DNA of 28,453 nt from an uncultured Candidatus Saccharibacteria bacterium (GTDB taxonomy: Bacteria > Patescibacteriota > Saccharimonadia > Saccharimonadales > Saccharimonadaceae). The stretch covers positions 1 through 28,453 of the forward strand of contig CAQRDK010000013.1 in assembly GCA_948868795.1 (NCBI GenBank), read 5' to 3'. Made by a program: the position numbers and the translations under genes. The notes under the pieces are model-generated. The model had not been told where the DNA came from. It searched no databases and saw nothing but the letters and a program-made list of their open reading frames with translations. The stretch's first letter is position 1. Each line of letters begins with the position of its first letter. Positions 8,072 through 14,895 of this stretch are shown here, piece after piece.

Positions 8072-8719
8072 TCATACGAGAACTCCCTTCTTCTCGGATT
8101 CAGCAACGAGCGACTGATACATGGCGGACTTGTCAGCGGCGCGAGAAAGGGCGCTGCCGACGTTGATGACGTCAATACCGGCGTGAGCGAGGGCGCGGAC
8201 GTTGCTGAGATTCGAGCCGCCGTCCCAGCCGATTTCGACATCTGGCTTAATCGCGCGGATGAGCGGGACTTTCTCGATTTGGAGCATGTCAATATTGCCG
8301 CCTTGATGACCGAGGTCGCCAGCAAAAATCATTACATGGTCGACGTTTGCGATGAGATCTTTGATCTTGCCTGGGAAAGTGCCTTTCAGCAAAGCGAGAC
8401 CGACTTTAATACCGGCGGCGTGGAGCTCGGTCGTGAGGCCAGCGAGATTGTCGTCGACTTCGGCATGCATGATGCAGAGCGATGGCTTCAAGGCGAGGAT
8501 GGTCGAGAGATGCTCGCTAGGGCGGGCGGACATGACGTGAACGTCGACATTGAGCCCTTCCGGAAACTGCGCGCCATTCAAGGGGACGGTGGTCGAGGGG
8601 GCGAAAGTGCCGTCAGAAGAGTCGATCTGGACGCGACGCGAGAAAGTCTTATACTCTTCGAGCTGAGCCTGGAAGACGGCCGGGTCGTCGGTCAAAATTG
8701 CGGGGCAGATGATAGCCAT
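8072..8719 (-). CDS. rpe: Ribulose-phosphate 3-epimerase-like protein
   Basis: This TIM-barrel epimerase interconverts ribulose 5-phosphate and xylulose 5-phosphate in the pentose phosphate pathway. The first catalytic region is VQIDSSDGTFAP (30-41) and the second VDVHVMSARP (58-67). Acidic and phosphate-binding motifs follow at EIGWDGGSN (162-170) and INVGSALSRA (185-194). Asp33, His61 and Asp166 keep three of the four usual metal ligands. The expected His two residues before Asp33 is Gln31. The loop usually written NPGFGGQ is GDLGHQGG. The ATG overlaps the rpiB stop codon by one base (TAATG), so translation is probably coupled. Given the divergence, it may act on another ketose phosphate. 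Confidence 0.85.
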   Translation of the reverse strand: MAIICPAILTDDPAVFQAQLEEYKTFSRRVQIDSSDGTFAPSTTVPLNGAQFPEGLNVDVHVMSARPSEHLSTILALKPSLCIMHAEVDDNLAGLTTELHAAGIKVGLALLKGTFPGKIKDLIANVDHVMIFAGDLGHQGGNIDMLQIEKVPLIRAIKPDVEIGWDGGSNLSNVRALAHAGIDVINVGSALSRAADKSAMYQSLVAESEKKGVLV

Positions 8720-9279
8720 TATGCGTGGTCTCCGGTCTGAGCGTCGTAGTCGAGATCAAGCTTGGCGGCGCGGCGTTGGTAGTTTTCGGACGGAATTGGC
8801 TGGGTGTGGCAGAAAGTCTTGATGAGATTTTCCATCGTATCGAGGTCGAGATAGTCGGCCGAGAGACAGATAACATTCGCGTAATCGTTGGTACGGGCGT
8901 GCTTCGCGCTCTCGACGGAATCGACATTCACCGCACGGATGCCCTTAAACCGGTTTGCTTGCATAGTGACGCCATGGGCGGAGCCGCAAATCAGAACACC
9001 GATTGCGGTTTCAGAGGCTTTCGCGTTTGCGGCGTTTTCGGGGTTCTTTGCATTCGTAGCGCTCTTTGCATTTTCGGCAAGGACGGCCTTTGCGACGGCA
9101 ATGGCAGCATCATTATAATCGTCGTTTTCGTCGTAATTATCGGGGCCGAGGTCTTCGGCGCGGACGTTTTCATGACATTCGTTCAGGAGCGAGAAGAGTT
9201 CCTCCTTTTTCTGAAAACCGCGGTGGTCGGCGGCGATGAAGATAGTGTATTCGGGCGGGAAGTTGTTGGATTCTGGCAT
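8719..9279 (-). CDS. rpiB: Ribose-5-phosphate isomerase B-like protein with an Ala/Asn/Lys-rich insert
   Basis: RpiB-type isomerases interconvert ribose 5-phosphate and ribulose 5-phosphate. Conserved parts are AADHRGFQKK (16-25), GVLICGSAHGVTMQANRFKGIRA (94-116, with the active-site Cys98) and a TNDYANVICLSADYL stretch (130-144) matching the usual HNDAN..LG.R region. The start ATG at 9277-9279 follows AAGGAG by 5 nt. At 186 aa it is longer than the usual 145-155. The extra length is a low-complexity insert at about 68-90 (ENAKSATNAKNPENAANAK) and an extended C-terminus. Part of the insert's DNA is repeated in the gap-rpiB spacer. The usual CGTGIG is CGSAHG, so substrate preference may differ. 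Confidence 0.85.
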   Translation of the reverse strand: MPESNNFPPEYTIFIAADHRGFQKKEELFSLLNECHENVRAEDLGPDNYDENDDYNDAAIAVAKAVLAENAKSATNAKNPENAANAKASETAIGVLICGSAHGVTMQANRFKGIRAVNVDSVESAKHARTNDYANVICLSADYLDLDTMENLIKTFCHTQPIPSENYQRRAAKLDLDYDAQTGDHA

Positions 9280-9328
9280 TTTGGCTCCTTTCTTAACTTA
9301 TTTTGGCTTATATTTCGGGGTTCTTTGC
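9036..9328. repeat. 16-bp exact direct repeat inside rpiB and in its upstream spacer
   Basis: TTTCGGGGTTCTTTGC occurs at 9036-9051 (inside the rpiB insert) and again at 9313-9328 (between gap and rpiB), 277 bp apart. Both copies lie in low-complexity sequence. Confidence 0.8.
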
Positions 9329-9383
9329 GGATTATTGGCTTTTGCTTGGCTTTTTGTTGAGTTTAGCTTAACTCTCGTTTGAC

Positions 9384-10382
9384 TTAGCGGCCGAAATCGA
9401 CAGACAGCTCGACGAGACGGCTTGAATAACCCCATTCGTTATCGTACCAGGCAATGATTTTGACAAGGTCGCCACCAACGACATCGGTCAAAGGAAGGTC
9501 GATGATGGTCGAGTGGGAGTTGCCGCGGAAGTCGGAACTGACGAGGGCGTCGTGACTGACGGAGAGAATGCCCTCATAATATGGCTCGCGGGCGGCCTGC
9601 TCGAAGACCTTGTTCAGTTCCTCGACAGTGGTCTGACGCTTCAAGACGGCCGTGATGTCGGCGAGAGAGACGACGAGGGACGGAACGCGAACGGAGAGAC
9701 CGTTGAACTTGCCGGCGAGGCTCGGGATGGTGAGGGCGGCAGCTTTCGAGGCGCCGGTCGTGGTCGGAGCGATATTGACGGCGGCAGCGCGGGCCTCGCG
9801 GAGGTCTTTCGCCTGATCGTCGACGAGCTTCTGAGAGGCGGTGTAAGAGTGGACTGTAGTCATCATGGCCTTTTCGATACCGAAATTGTCTTCGAGGATT
9901 TTCATGACGGGAGCGATACAGTTCGTGGTGCAGCTGGCGCAAGAGATGATTTCATCGTCAGCGGTGACAACCTCTTCGTTTACGCCGAGGACGACGGTCT
10001 TCGCGCCAGGGCCCTTCGCCGGGGCGGAAATGACAACTTTGCGCGCGCCGGCTTTGATGTGGGCGCGGGCGTCAGCAGGATTCGTGAAGGCGCCGGTACA
10101 TTCCATGACGGTATCAATTTTTAGCTTGTCCCAGGGCAGGCGCAAAGGATCCGGCTCAGAGAGGAAGAGGATTTTGTGACCATCGACGATGATATGTTTG
10201 TCGTCGAAGCTGACTTCGTGGTCATAGACGCCATAGGCGGAATCGTATTTCAAGAGATGCGCAAAAACTTCAGGGGTGCCGAGGCTATTGAGTGCGATGA
10301 TTTCGGCGTCACGGCGCTCGAAAGCGATCTTGAACGCGCAGCGTCCAATTCGCCCAAAACCGTTTATCGCTAGTCTTACCAT
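9384..10382 (-). CDS. gap: Glyceraldehyde-3-phosphate dehydrogenase
   Basis: This enzyme oxidises glyceraldehyde 3-phosphate to 1,3-bisphosphoglycerate in glycolysis, or the reverse. The Rossmann motif NGFGRIGR is at 7-14 and the active site SCASCTTNC at 147-155 with catalytic Cys151. His178 lies in TTVHSYTASQ, and NIAPTTTGASKA and WYDNEWGYSSR are also present. The 332-aa length is normal. The start ATG follows GGGAGG by 4 nt. The cofactor site reads ALNSLG at 30-35, where NAD-specific enzymes have N-D-L. Loss of that Asp is a known feature of enzymes able to use NADP(H), such as B. subtilis GapB. It is the first gene of a five-gene operon and has a structured leader. Confidence 0.97.
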   Translation of the reverse strand: MVRLAINGFGRIGRCAFKIAFERRDAEIIALNSLGTPEVFAHLLKYDSAYGVYDHEVSFDDKHIIVDGHKILFLSEPDPLRLPWDKLKIDTVMECTGAFTNPADARAHIKAGARKVVISAPAKGPGAKTVVLGVNEEVVTADDEIISCASCTTNCIAPVMKILEDNFGIEKAMMTTVHSYTASQKLVDDQAKDLREARAAAVNIAPTTTGASKAAALTIPSLAGKFNGLSVRVPSLVVSLADITAVLKRQTTVEELNKVFEQAAREPYYEGILSVSHDALVSSDFRGNSHSTIIDLPLTDVVGGDLVKIIAWYDNEWGYSSRLVELSVDFGR

Positions 10383-10420
10383 TTTGCCTCCCTTGTCATG
10401 TTACCTCGCTTATTTTCTAT

Positions 10421-10499
10421 TGTTCCCTGTGGCGGATTTGATGCTGTCCTGACTAGGTGTCCGCTTGGCTTTGCGCCAATGATAATCTATTTGGGAACA
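10421..10499 (-). promoter_or_regulatory. Structured gap leader, predicted three-way junction
   Basis: In the minus-strand RNA, UGUUCCC (10499-10493) pairs with GGGAACA (10427-10421) as an outer 7-bp helix. It encloses UUGGC-GCAAA-GCCAA (10479-10465) and GCGGA...UCCGC (10464-10432). The three helices lie in the 5' UTR between the -10 (10511-10516) and the gap ATG. It does not match a riboswitch class I know. Confidence 0.5.
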
Positions 10500-10510
10500 T
10501 ACTTGTTCTT

Positions 10511-10516
10511 ATTATA
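10511..10516 (-). promoter_or_regulatory. -10 element of the gap operon
   Basis: TATAAT on the minus strand is preceded by TTATGC (extended -10). The predicted start is near 10504, giving a leader of about 120 nt. A dyad GAACA-TACT-TGTTC (10495-10508) spans the predicted start and could be an operator. Confidence 0.7.
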
Positions 10517-10570
10517 GCATAAGTTTGTTGAATGAGAGAGGGATTTTTGACAATTTTAGCACAAGAGGTA

Positions 10571-10599
10571 TTGACTTTTACGGCGATGTGTGCTATAAT
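10571..10599 (+). promoter_or_regulatory. Consensus promoter cassette, copy 4 of 5, without a downstream gene
   Basis: TTGACT (10571-10576), 17 bp, TATAAT (10594-10599) with TGTGC. It is almost the same as the cassette at 4024. A terminator begins about 6 nt after the predicted start. Confidence 0.85.
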
Positions 10600-10605
10600 G
10601 AAAGT

Positions 10606-10643
10606 GAGCTCAAAAAGAGCCTCGCTTAGGAGGCTCTTTTTTC
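10606..10643 (+). ncRNA. Possible tiny RNA of about 37 nt (promoter-terminator unit)
   Basis: A transcript from the cassette promoter would start near 10606 and end in the T-run at 10637-10642. It would consist almost only of the terminator hairpin. No coding potential exists in between. A product is inferred, not shown. Confidence 0.35.
10612..10642. terminator. Bidirectional terminator after rpsG
   Basis: AAAAAGAGCCTC (10612-10623), a 6-nt loop and GAGGCTCTTTTTT (10630-10642) form a 12-bp stem with T-runs in both directions. It ends the rpsL-rpsG transcript (minus) and blocks the plus-strand promoter at 10571. Confidence 0.9.
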
Positions 10644-10680
10644 TTGTGAAATGCTTGTTTACGCTGGATGAGTCTGGCGC

Positions 10681-11160
10681 TTAGGCGCGGGCGAAGTGCG
10701 CGAAGGCACGGTTCGCTTCAGCCATGCGGTGGCAGTCTTCCTTCTTCTTGAAGGCGGCACCGGTTTCGTTGTAAGCGTCGACAATTTCAGCTTCAAGACG
10801 CTTCGCGTATGGCATGCCCTGGCGAGCGCGAGCGCTCTGGACGAGCCAAGAGAAGGCGAAGTGCTGCTGGCGGTGGCCAGAAATTGGGAACGGAATCTGA
10901 TAGTTGGCACCACCGACACGGCGAGATTTAACTTCAAAATCCGGCGAAACGTTAGCGATAGCCTTCTCGAAAACGGCAACTGGGTCTTCGGAGTTCAATT
11001 TCTTCGCGGCACCTTCGAGAGCGGCATAAACAGCGCGCTCAGCGGCTTGCTTTTTGCCGTCAAGCATAGATTTGTTGATCAAGCGCTGAACCAAGACCGA
11101 CTGATATTTGCGATCTGGAACAACTTTGCGCTGGAGAGACGTAGTAACTTTGCGTGGCAT
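10681..11160 (-). CDS. rpsG: 30S ribosomal protein S7
   Basis: S7 binds the 3' major domain of 16S rRNA, starts assembly of the 30S head and lines the E-site mRNA exit. The 159 residues show the typical start MPRKVTT and a KLNSEDPVAVFEKAIANVSP segment. They also show the V-K-S-R-R-V-G-GANYQIP core, then a helix ending in KKEDCHRMAEANRAFAHFARA. Length is near the usual 155-157. The ATG at 11158-11160 lies 3 nt after the rpsL stop. A GGGAG ribosome binding site sits inside the end of rpsL. The usual next genes fusA and tuf are absent; the operon ends in the terminator at 10612-10642. Confidence 0.98.
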   Translation of the reverse strand: MPRKVTTSLQRKVVPDRKYQSVLVQRLINKSMLDGKKQAAERAVYAALEGAAKKLNSEDPVAVFEKAIANVSPDFEVKSRRVGGANYQIPFPISGHRQQHFAFSWLVQSARARQGMPYAKRLEAEIVDAYNETGAAFKKKEDCHRMAEANRAFAHFARA

Positions 11161-11163
11161 AGA

Positions 11164-11574
11164 TTATTCTCCCTTCTTCGCGCCGTATTTAGAACGGCCT
11201 TGTTTACGACCTTGAACGCCCTGGAGATCGAGAGTCCCGCGGACGATATGATAGCGGACACCTGGAAGATCTGGCACACGACCGCCGCGGACAAGCACGA
11301 CAGCGTGCTCCTGGAGGTTGTGACCTTCACCACCGATGTAAGCCCAGACCTCCTGACCATTAGTCAAGCGAACACGAGCGACTTTGCGAAGCGCGGAGTT
11401 CGGTTTCTTCGGGGTCTTGGTAGTGACTTTAAGACAGACGCCGCGTTTAAGCGGGGCAGCCTGTTCATAACGCTCAGTCTTAAGCGTGTTAACAATGGAG
11501 CCGAGCGCCGGAGCCTTTGACTTCTTTGCGGACTTCTGGCGTGGCTTACGAATCAACTGATTGATAGTTGGCAC
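11164..11574 (-). CDS. rpsL: 30S ribosomal protein S12
   Basis: S12 sits at the decoding centre and influences accuracy. The 136 residues begin PTINQLIRKPRQK, then carry an extension of about 13 residues before KRGVC compared with E. coli, as in many Gram-positive S12 proteins. TPKKPNSALRKVARVRLTNG (54-73) and GGEGHNLQEHAVVLVRGGRV (81-100) are conserved. The residue equivalent to E. coli Lys88, in the VKDLPGVRYH loop, is Pro101 (VPDLPGVRYH). Changes at this Lys give streptomycin resistance in other bacteria. The start is GTG at 11572-11574, with AGGGA 8 nt upstream. It is the first gene of the rpsL-rpsG operon. Confidence 0.98.
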   Translation of the reverse strand: MPTINQLIRKPRQKSAKKSKAPALGSIVNTLKTERYEQAAPLKRGVCLKVTTKTPKKPNSALRKVARVRLTNGQEVWAYIGGEGHNLQEHAVVLVRGGRVPDLPGVRYHIVRGTLDLQGVQGRKQGRSKYGAKKGE

Positions 11575-11653
11575 GATTTAATTCCCTGATTAACTTTTAA
11601 TATTTGCCGTCCGGCTTACAGCAATAGCTTTCGGGCATGAAACTCTGCGTATT

Positions 11654-11682
11654 ATTATACTCCGGTCAGGCGGAAAGGTCAA
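11654..11682 (-). promoter_or_regulatory. Promoter of the rpsL-rpsG operon
   Basis: TTGACC (11677-11682) and TATAAT (11654-11659) on the minus strand are 17 bp apart. The leader to the rpsL GTG is about 75 nt. Confidence 0.85.
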
Positions 11683-11696
11683 GGGGTTTCGACGCA

Positions 11697-11729
11697 AAAG
11701 GGGCGCTCCAGACGGAACGCTCCTTTTTT
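11697..11729. terminator. Terminator between tig and rpsL
   Basis: GGGGCGCTCC (11700-11709) pairs with GGAACGCTCC (11714-11723) except for one mismatch and one G-U pair. It is flanked by A-runs on the left and T-runs on the right. It starts about 12 nt after the tig stop codon, and on the minus strand is followed by TTTTGCG. Confidence 0.75.
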
Positions 11730-11740
11730 GCTAGGCTAGA

Positions 11741-13135
11741 TTATTTGTCGGTCTTAGCCTTAGTCGACTTTTTGGCGGACTTTTCGGTCTTGGTGTCGGA
11801 TTCTTTGGCGGATTTTTTGGAAGTTTTGGCAGGTTTGTTCATGATAGCTTCCTGGTTGCCGCCGTTTGCTTCGACGAGGAAGTCGAGGGTTTTATCGATG
11901 ATAAGACGGTTACGAATATCCTGGCGAACTTCCGGTTTCTTCAGGTTTTTGAGAGCTTCGGCAGAACGCTGGTAGACGTCGCGAAGTTCGTTAACTTTCG
12001 CGTCAACCTCTTCGTCGCTGGCGGTGATTTTCTCGTCGCGAGCGAGGATCTGGAGAATGAGGGAGGACTTCACGCGAGCTTCAGCAATCTTGCGAGCTTC
12101 CTTTTCCCATTCCTCAGCAGTTTGGCCGGCGCGCTCAAGATATTGCTCGAAAGTCATGCCGCGGCTGGCAGCGTTGCGGGTCATATCGTCTTTAATAAAG
12201 CGGAGTTGGTCGCGAACGAGGATCTCTGGGGCGGAAACTTTCGAAGCTTTAACGAGCTCGGCGACGAGGTCTTCGCGGTATTTCTCGATAGCGCGATGCT
12301 GGTTTTGAATTTCGAGGTTGTGCTTAATGTCAGCTTTAAGGTCGTCGATGGTCTCGAAATTGCCACATTTCTTCGCGAGTTCAGAGTCGAGAGCCGGCTT
12401 CTTGATTTCGTTAACCTGCTTGACGAGAACCTCAAAGACCGTAGGCTGACCGGCGAGAGTTTTCTCGGGGTAGTCCTTCGGGAAGGTGATATCGAGGTCG
12501 AACTTATCGCCAGCAGAGTGACCGACAATGCCGTCTTCAAAACCAGGGATAAACTGGCCGGAGCCGAGAGTCAAGTGGTGATCTTTCGCGCTACCGCCAT
12601 TGAACGGCTCGCCGTCTTTCTTGCCAACAAAGTCGATAATGACTTCATCGCCCAACTCCGCAGCTTTTTTCGCAACGACTTTTTCAGCATAAGCGTTGAC
12701 GATATTGTCGAGGATTTCCTGAACATCTTTCGTCGAGGCTTCAGTTTTGTCCATTTTTGCCTTCAGCTTCTTATAATCGCCAAGTTTTACATCTGGCAAA
12801 ATGTCAGCCGTAGCGGTATATTCAACGGTGTCATCAGGGACATATTTCGTGACGTTGACGTTCTCGATAGCGATTGGGTTCTGCTTTTCCTTTTCAAAAG
12901 CGGCCGGCATGGTCGTGCGGACGGCAATGTCGAGCGTCGCATTCGTGATTTCGTTCGGATCAACATTCTTCTCGACGAGCGAGGCCGGAGCCTTACCCTT
13001 GCGGAAACCCTGAACTTTCAAATTGGCGGCGAGGCGCGCCAAAGCCTGCTCGCGCGCGGTCTTGAGGTCGGCGCTGTCGAGCGTCACCTTCACTTCCACC
13101 CTAGTATCGGATAATTTTTTAGTTGTAGTCTTCAT
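11741..13135 (-). CDS. tig: Trigger factor (ribosome-associated chaperone and PPIase)
   Basis: Trigger factor binds ribosomal protein L23 at the tunnel exit and shields nascent chains. The ribosome-binding signature GFRKGKAP is at 43-50. The FKBP-type PPIase domain follows in the middle (DEVIIDFVGKKDGEPFNGG, then LGSGQFIPGFEDGIVGH and FPKDYPEKTLAGQPTVFEV). The C-terminal chaperone domain is helical. The 464-aa length is slightly above the usual 430-450, because of a Lys/Thr/Ser-rich tail of about 35 residues (KTSKKSAKESDTKTEK and on). A similar tail occurs on the beta-repeat membrane protein at 18411. The ATG follows a TATAAT box by 8 nt, so the main mRNA is probably leaderless; a second promoter lies at 13228. 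Confidence 0.97.
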   Translation of the reverse strand: MKTTTKKLSDTRVEVKVTLDSADLKTAREQALARLAANLKVQGFRKGKAPASLVEKNVDPNEITNATLDIAVRTTMPAAFEKEKQNPIAIENVNVTKYVPDDTVEYTATADILPDVKLGDYKKLKAKMDKTEASTKDVQEILDNIVNAYAEKVVAKKAAELGDEVIIDFVGKKDGEPFNGGSAKDHHLTLGSGQFIPGFEDGIVGHSAGDKFDLDITFPKDYPEKTLAGQPTVFEVLVKQVNEIKKPALDSELAKKCGNFETIDDLKADIKHNLEIQNQHRAIEKYREDLVAELVKASKVSAPEILVRDQLRFIKDDMTRNAASRGMTFEQYLERAGQTAEEWEKEARKIAEARVKSSLILQILARDEKITASDEEVDAKVNELRDVYQRSAEALKNLKKPEVRQDIRNRLIIDKTLDFLVEANGGNQEAIMNKPAKTSKKSAKESDTKTEKSAKKSTKAKTDK

Positions 13136-13143
13136 AGTATATT

Positions 13144-13149
13144 ATTATA
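13144..13149 (-). promoter_or_regulatory. Proximal -10 of tig, leaderless type
   Basis: TATAAT on the minus strand with TATGC before it lies 8 nt from the tig ATG. Any leader would be 0-2 nt. Confidence 0.65.
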
Positions 13150-13189
13150 GCATAAATCTTCGATTTATACTGTAATTGCCTCGCGCTCA

Positions 13190-13233
13190 GAAGAACATGT
13201 TAACATGTTCTTCGTTCGCCGCTCGTTATTATA
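13190..13233 (-). promoter_or_regulatory. Distal tig promoter -10 with a perfect 24-bp palindrome downstream
   Basis: TATAAT (13228-13233, minus, preceded by TATGC) would start RNA near 13221. The 24-bp perfect palindrome at 13190-13213 (half-site GAAGAACATGTT) would then form a hairpin near the 5' end, or act as an operator. It has no T-run, so it is a poor terminator for the upstream FAD oxidase gene. Confidence 0.5.
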
Positions 13234-13246
13234 GCATACTTTCGCA

Positions 13247-14836
13247 CTAGGGGGTGACGATGCCGCGCTTTTCGCTGGTGCGGAGGTGACGGATGGTGTC
13301 GCGGACGTCGGCACCGAGCTTGACGCGGGGGTTCAAGACGCCGAGCGGGTCGAAGGCTTCTTTGATACTGTTATATAATTGGCGTTCGCCAACGCCGAGG
13401 GTTTTTGACATCATGAGGGCTTTGACGCGGCCTTCGGGGCCATTAGCGGTGATTGAGCCTTGACAATTATCGACTAATTCACTATAGAGTTTGAGAAAAT
13501 CGACGATTTTTTTGCGGCCGTCGATAGTCGTGCAGTCGAAATCGGGACGAACGGTGTAGCTGGAAGTCGCGAACGAACCATAAACCGGCAAATCGGCGCC
13601 AAGAGTTTTCTCAAGATTCTTCAGGCCGTCCAAAAAGTCGCCGAAGTGCATGCTCGGAATGAAAACGTCATCAAGAATCGGGGTGCGCTCGCCGCGATTG
13701 TCGTCATTGAGAAAGCTGAGGAGAGAGTTGTTTAGGCTCTGGAAAGATTCGGCGTTATCGGGGGTTTCTTCGACGTAAAAGGTGCCAGTCGGGAGCGCTT
13801 CGAGGCATTGGCGGATTTTCTTGTTGGATTTTAGGCGACCATAGTTAAAGGTGATGGTGACGGCAAGGCCTTTACCGAGTTTGCGGATGAAGAGGTCGGG
13901 CTTCTTGCCATGCTCGCTGGCTTTCTCGAGAATACGAAGGTCGTAGACTTTCAAGGTCGAGGGGTCGAGGTCGCGCGCATAATTCAGGAAACGCTGGGCG
14001 GCTTTGAGGTCGTGGAAAGAAATTAGCAGACGGCGGGGGGCAGAGGGCAGCGGCTCGACGTGGAGGATGACATCGGAAACAACCCCGAGCGTGCCTTGCG
14101 AGGCAAAGATGAGCGGGAGAAGGTTAAGCGAGCGGCTAGTGCGGACATGGGTAATGTTAGCGTAGCCAATGGCATCGAAGGGGCGCATAGTGCGGTCGAG
14201 GATGGTGTCAGCGTATTCGTCGAGGATGCGCTCGATTTCGCAATAGAGCCGGCCCTCGGCGGTATCTTCGGCAATTTTCGCTTCGATGGCGCGGAGGCTC
14301 ATCGGGGCAAGCTGGACAAGGTCGCCGCTCGAAAGGATAATCTCAGCGCGCTCGACAAAATGATAGATACCACCATAGCGACTAGCGAGACCATCGACCG
14401 GACAGTTGGCGATGAGACCGCCAATCGTCGCCTCGGGATCGTAGTCGATAGGAAGCCAGAGACCCTGGAGCTGGAGCGCGGTGTTTAAGCTGCCGAGAGT
14501 AATTCCCGGCTGGACGCGAACAAGGCGACCGCGCAGGTCGATTTCTTCGATTTGATTGAGTTTTTCGGTGGAAATGATCAGGCCGGAGCCGATGCTGGCG
14601 CCGGTTTTGTCGAGGCCAGTGCCACGAACGGTGACCGGAAGCTCAAATTCGCGGCTGGCGAGTTGACTAGTGAAACGGAGGAGTTTGCGGATGTCGTTGG
14701 CCGATTCAGGAACAGCGACGAGACGGGGGGTGACCTTCAGGATAGAACGGTCGGTCGAATAGGCTTCGCGGATCGAGAGGCGATCAAAAACATTACCGAG
14801 GATGTGCCTATTCAAATATTCTGCCAGTTTGCTCAC
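13247..14836 (-). CDS. FAD-binding oxidoreductase (FAD_binding_4, glycolate/D-lactate dehydrogenase-like)
   Basis: This PCMH-type flavoprotein resembles GlcD and D-lactate dehydrogenases, which oxidise 2-hydroxyacids with FAD. The flavin-binding domain shows VTVRGTGLDKTGASIGSGL (about 67-85), then PGITLGSLNTALQLQGLWLPIDYDP and ATIGGLIANCPVDG. The C-terminal domain ends with the family motif AFDPLGVLNPRVKLG. I chose GTG at 14834-14836, 529 aa, because AGGTGGG lies just upstream; TTG at 14839 is the alternative. No iron-sulfur C-terminal domain and no transmembrane helix were seen, so the electron acceptor is unclear. A -10 element TGTGC-TATGAT (14864-14869) gives a short leader. Confidence 0.88.
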   Translation of the reverse strand: MSKLAEYLNRHILGNVFDRLSIREAYSTDRSILKVTPRLVAVPESANDIRKLLRFTSQLASREFELPVTVRGTGLDKTGASIGSGLIISTEKLNQIEEIDLRGRLVRVQPGITLGSLNTALQLQGLWLPIDYDPEATIGGLIANCPVDGLASRYGGIYHFVERAEIILSSGDLVQLAPMSLRAIEAKIAEDTAEGRLYCEIERILDEYADTILDRTMRPFDAIGYANITHVRTSRSLNLLPLIFASQGTLGVVSDVILHVEPLPSAPRRLLISFHDLKAAQRFLNYARDLDPSTLKVYDLRILEKASEHGKKPDLFIRKLGKGLAVTITFNYGRLKSNKKIRQCLEALPTGTFYVEETPDNAESFQSLNNSLLSFLNDDNRGERTPILDDVFIPSMHFGDFLDGLKNLEKTLGADLPVYGSFATSSYTVRPDFDCTTIDGRKKIVDFLKLYSELVDNCQGSITANGPEGRVKALMMSKTLGVGERQLYNSIKEAFDPLGVLNPRVKLGADVRDTIRHLRTSEKRGIVTP

Positions 14837-14863
14837 CAAAACCCACCTGTTTAATCTATAACT

Positions 14864-14869
14864 ATCATA
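14864..14869 (-). promoter_or_regulatory. -10 element of the FAD oxidoreductase gene
   Basis: TATGAT on the minus strand with TGTGC directly upstream (extended -10). It lies about 27 bp from the divergent plus-strand cassette promoter at 14896. Confidence 0.5.
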
Positions 14870-14895
14870 GCACAGGCGGAATAGTTTGAAAATGC

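Noticed and set aside
8041..8325. 95-codon upstream extension of the PfkB kinase
   Set aside because: It overlaps rpe in another frame, while the ATG at 8040 has a good AGGAG site and begins at the family's usual point.
12122..13114. Open frame of 330 codons opposite tig
   Set aside because: It is antisense to trigger factor and has no supporting start signal.
13190..13213. SOS (LexA) box
   Set aside because: The palindrome has GAAC and GTTC halves but the spacing is 10 bp, not 4, and the gene behind it is tig.
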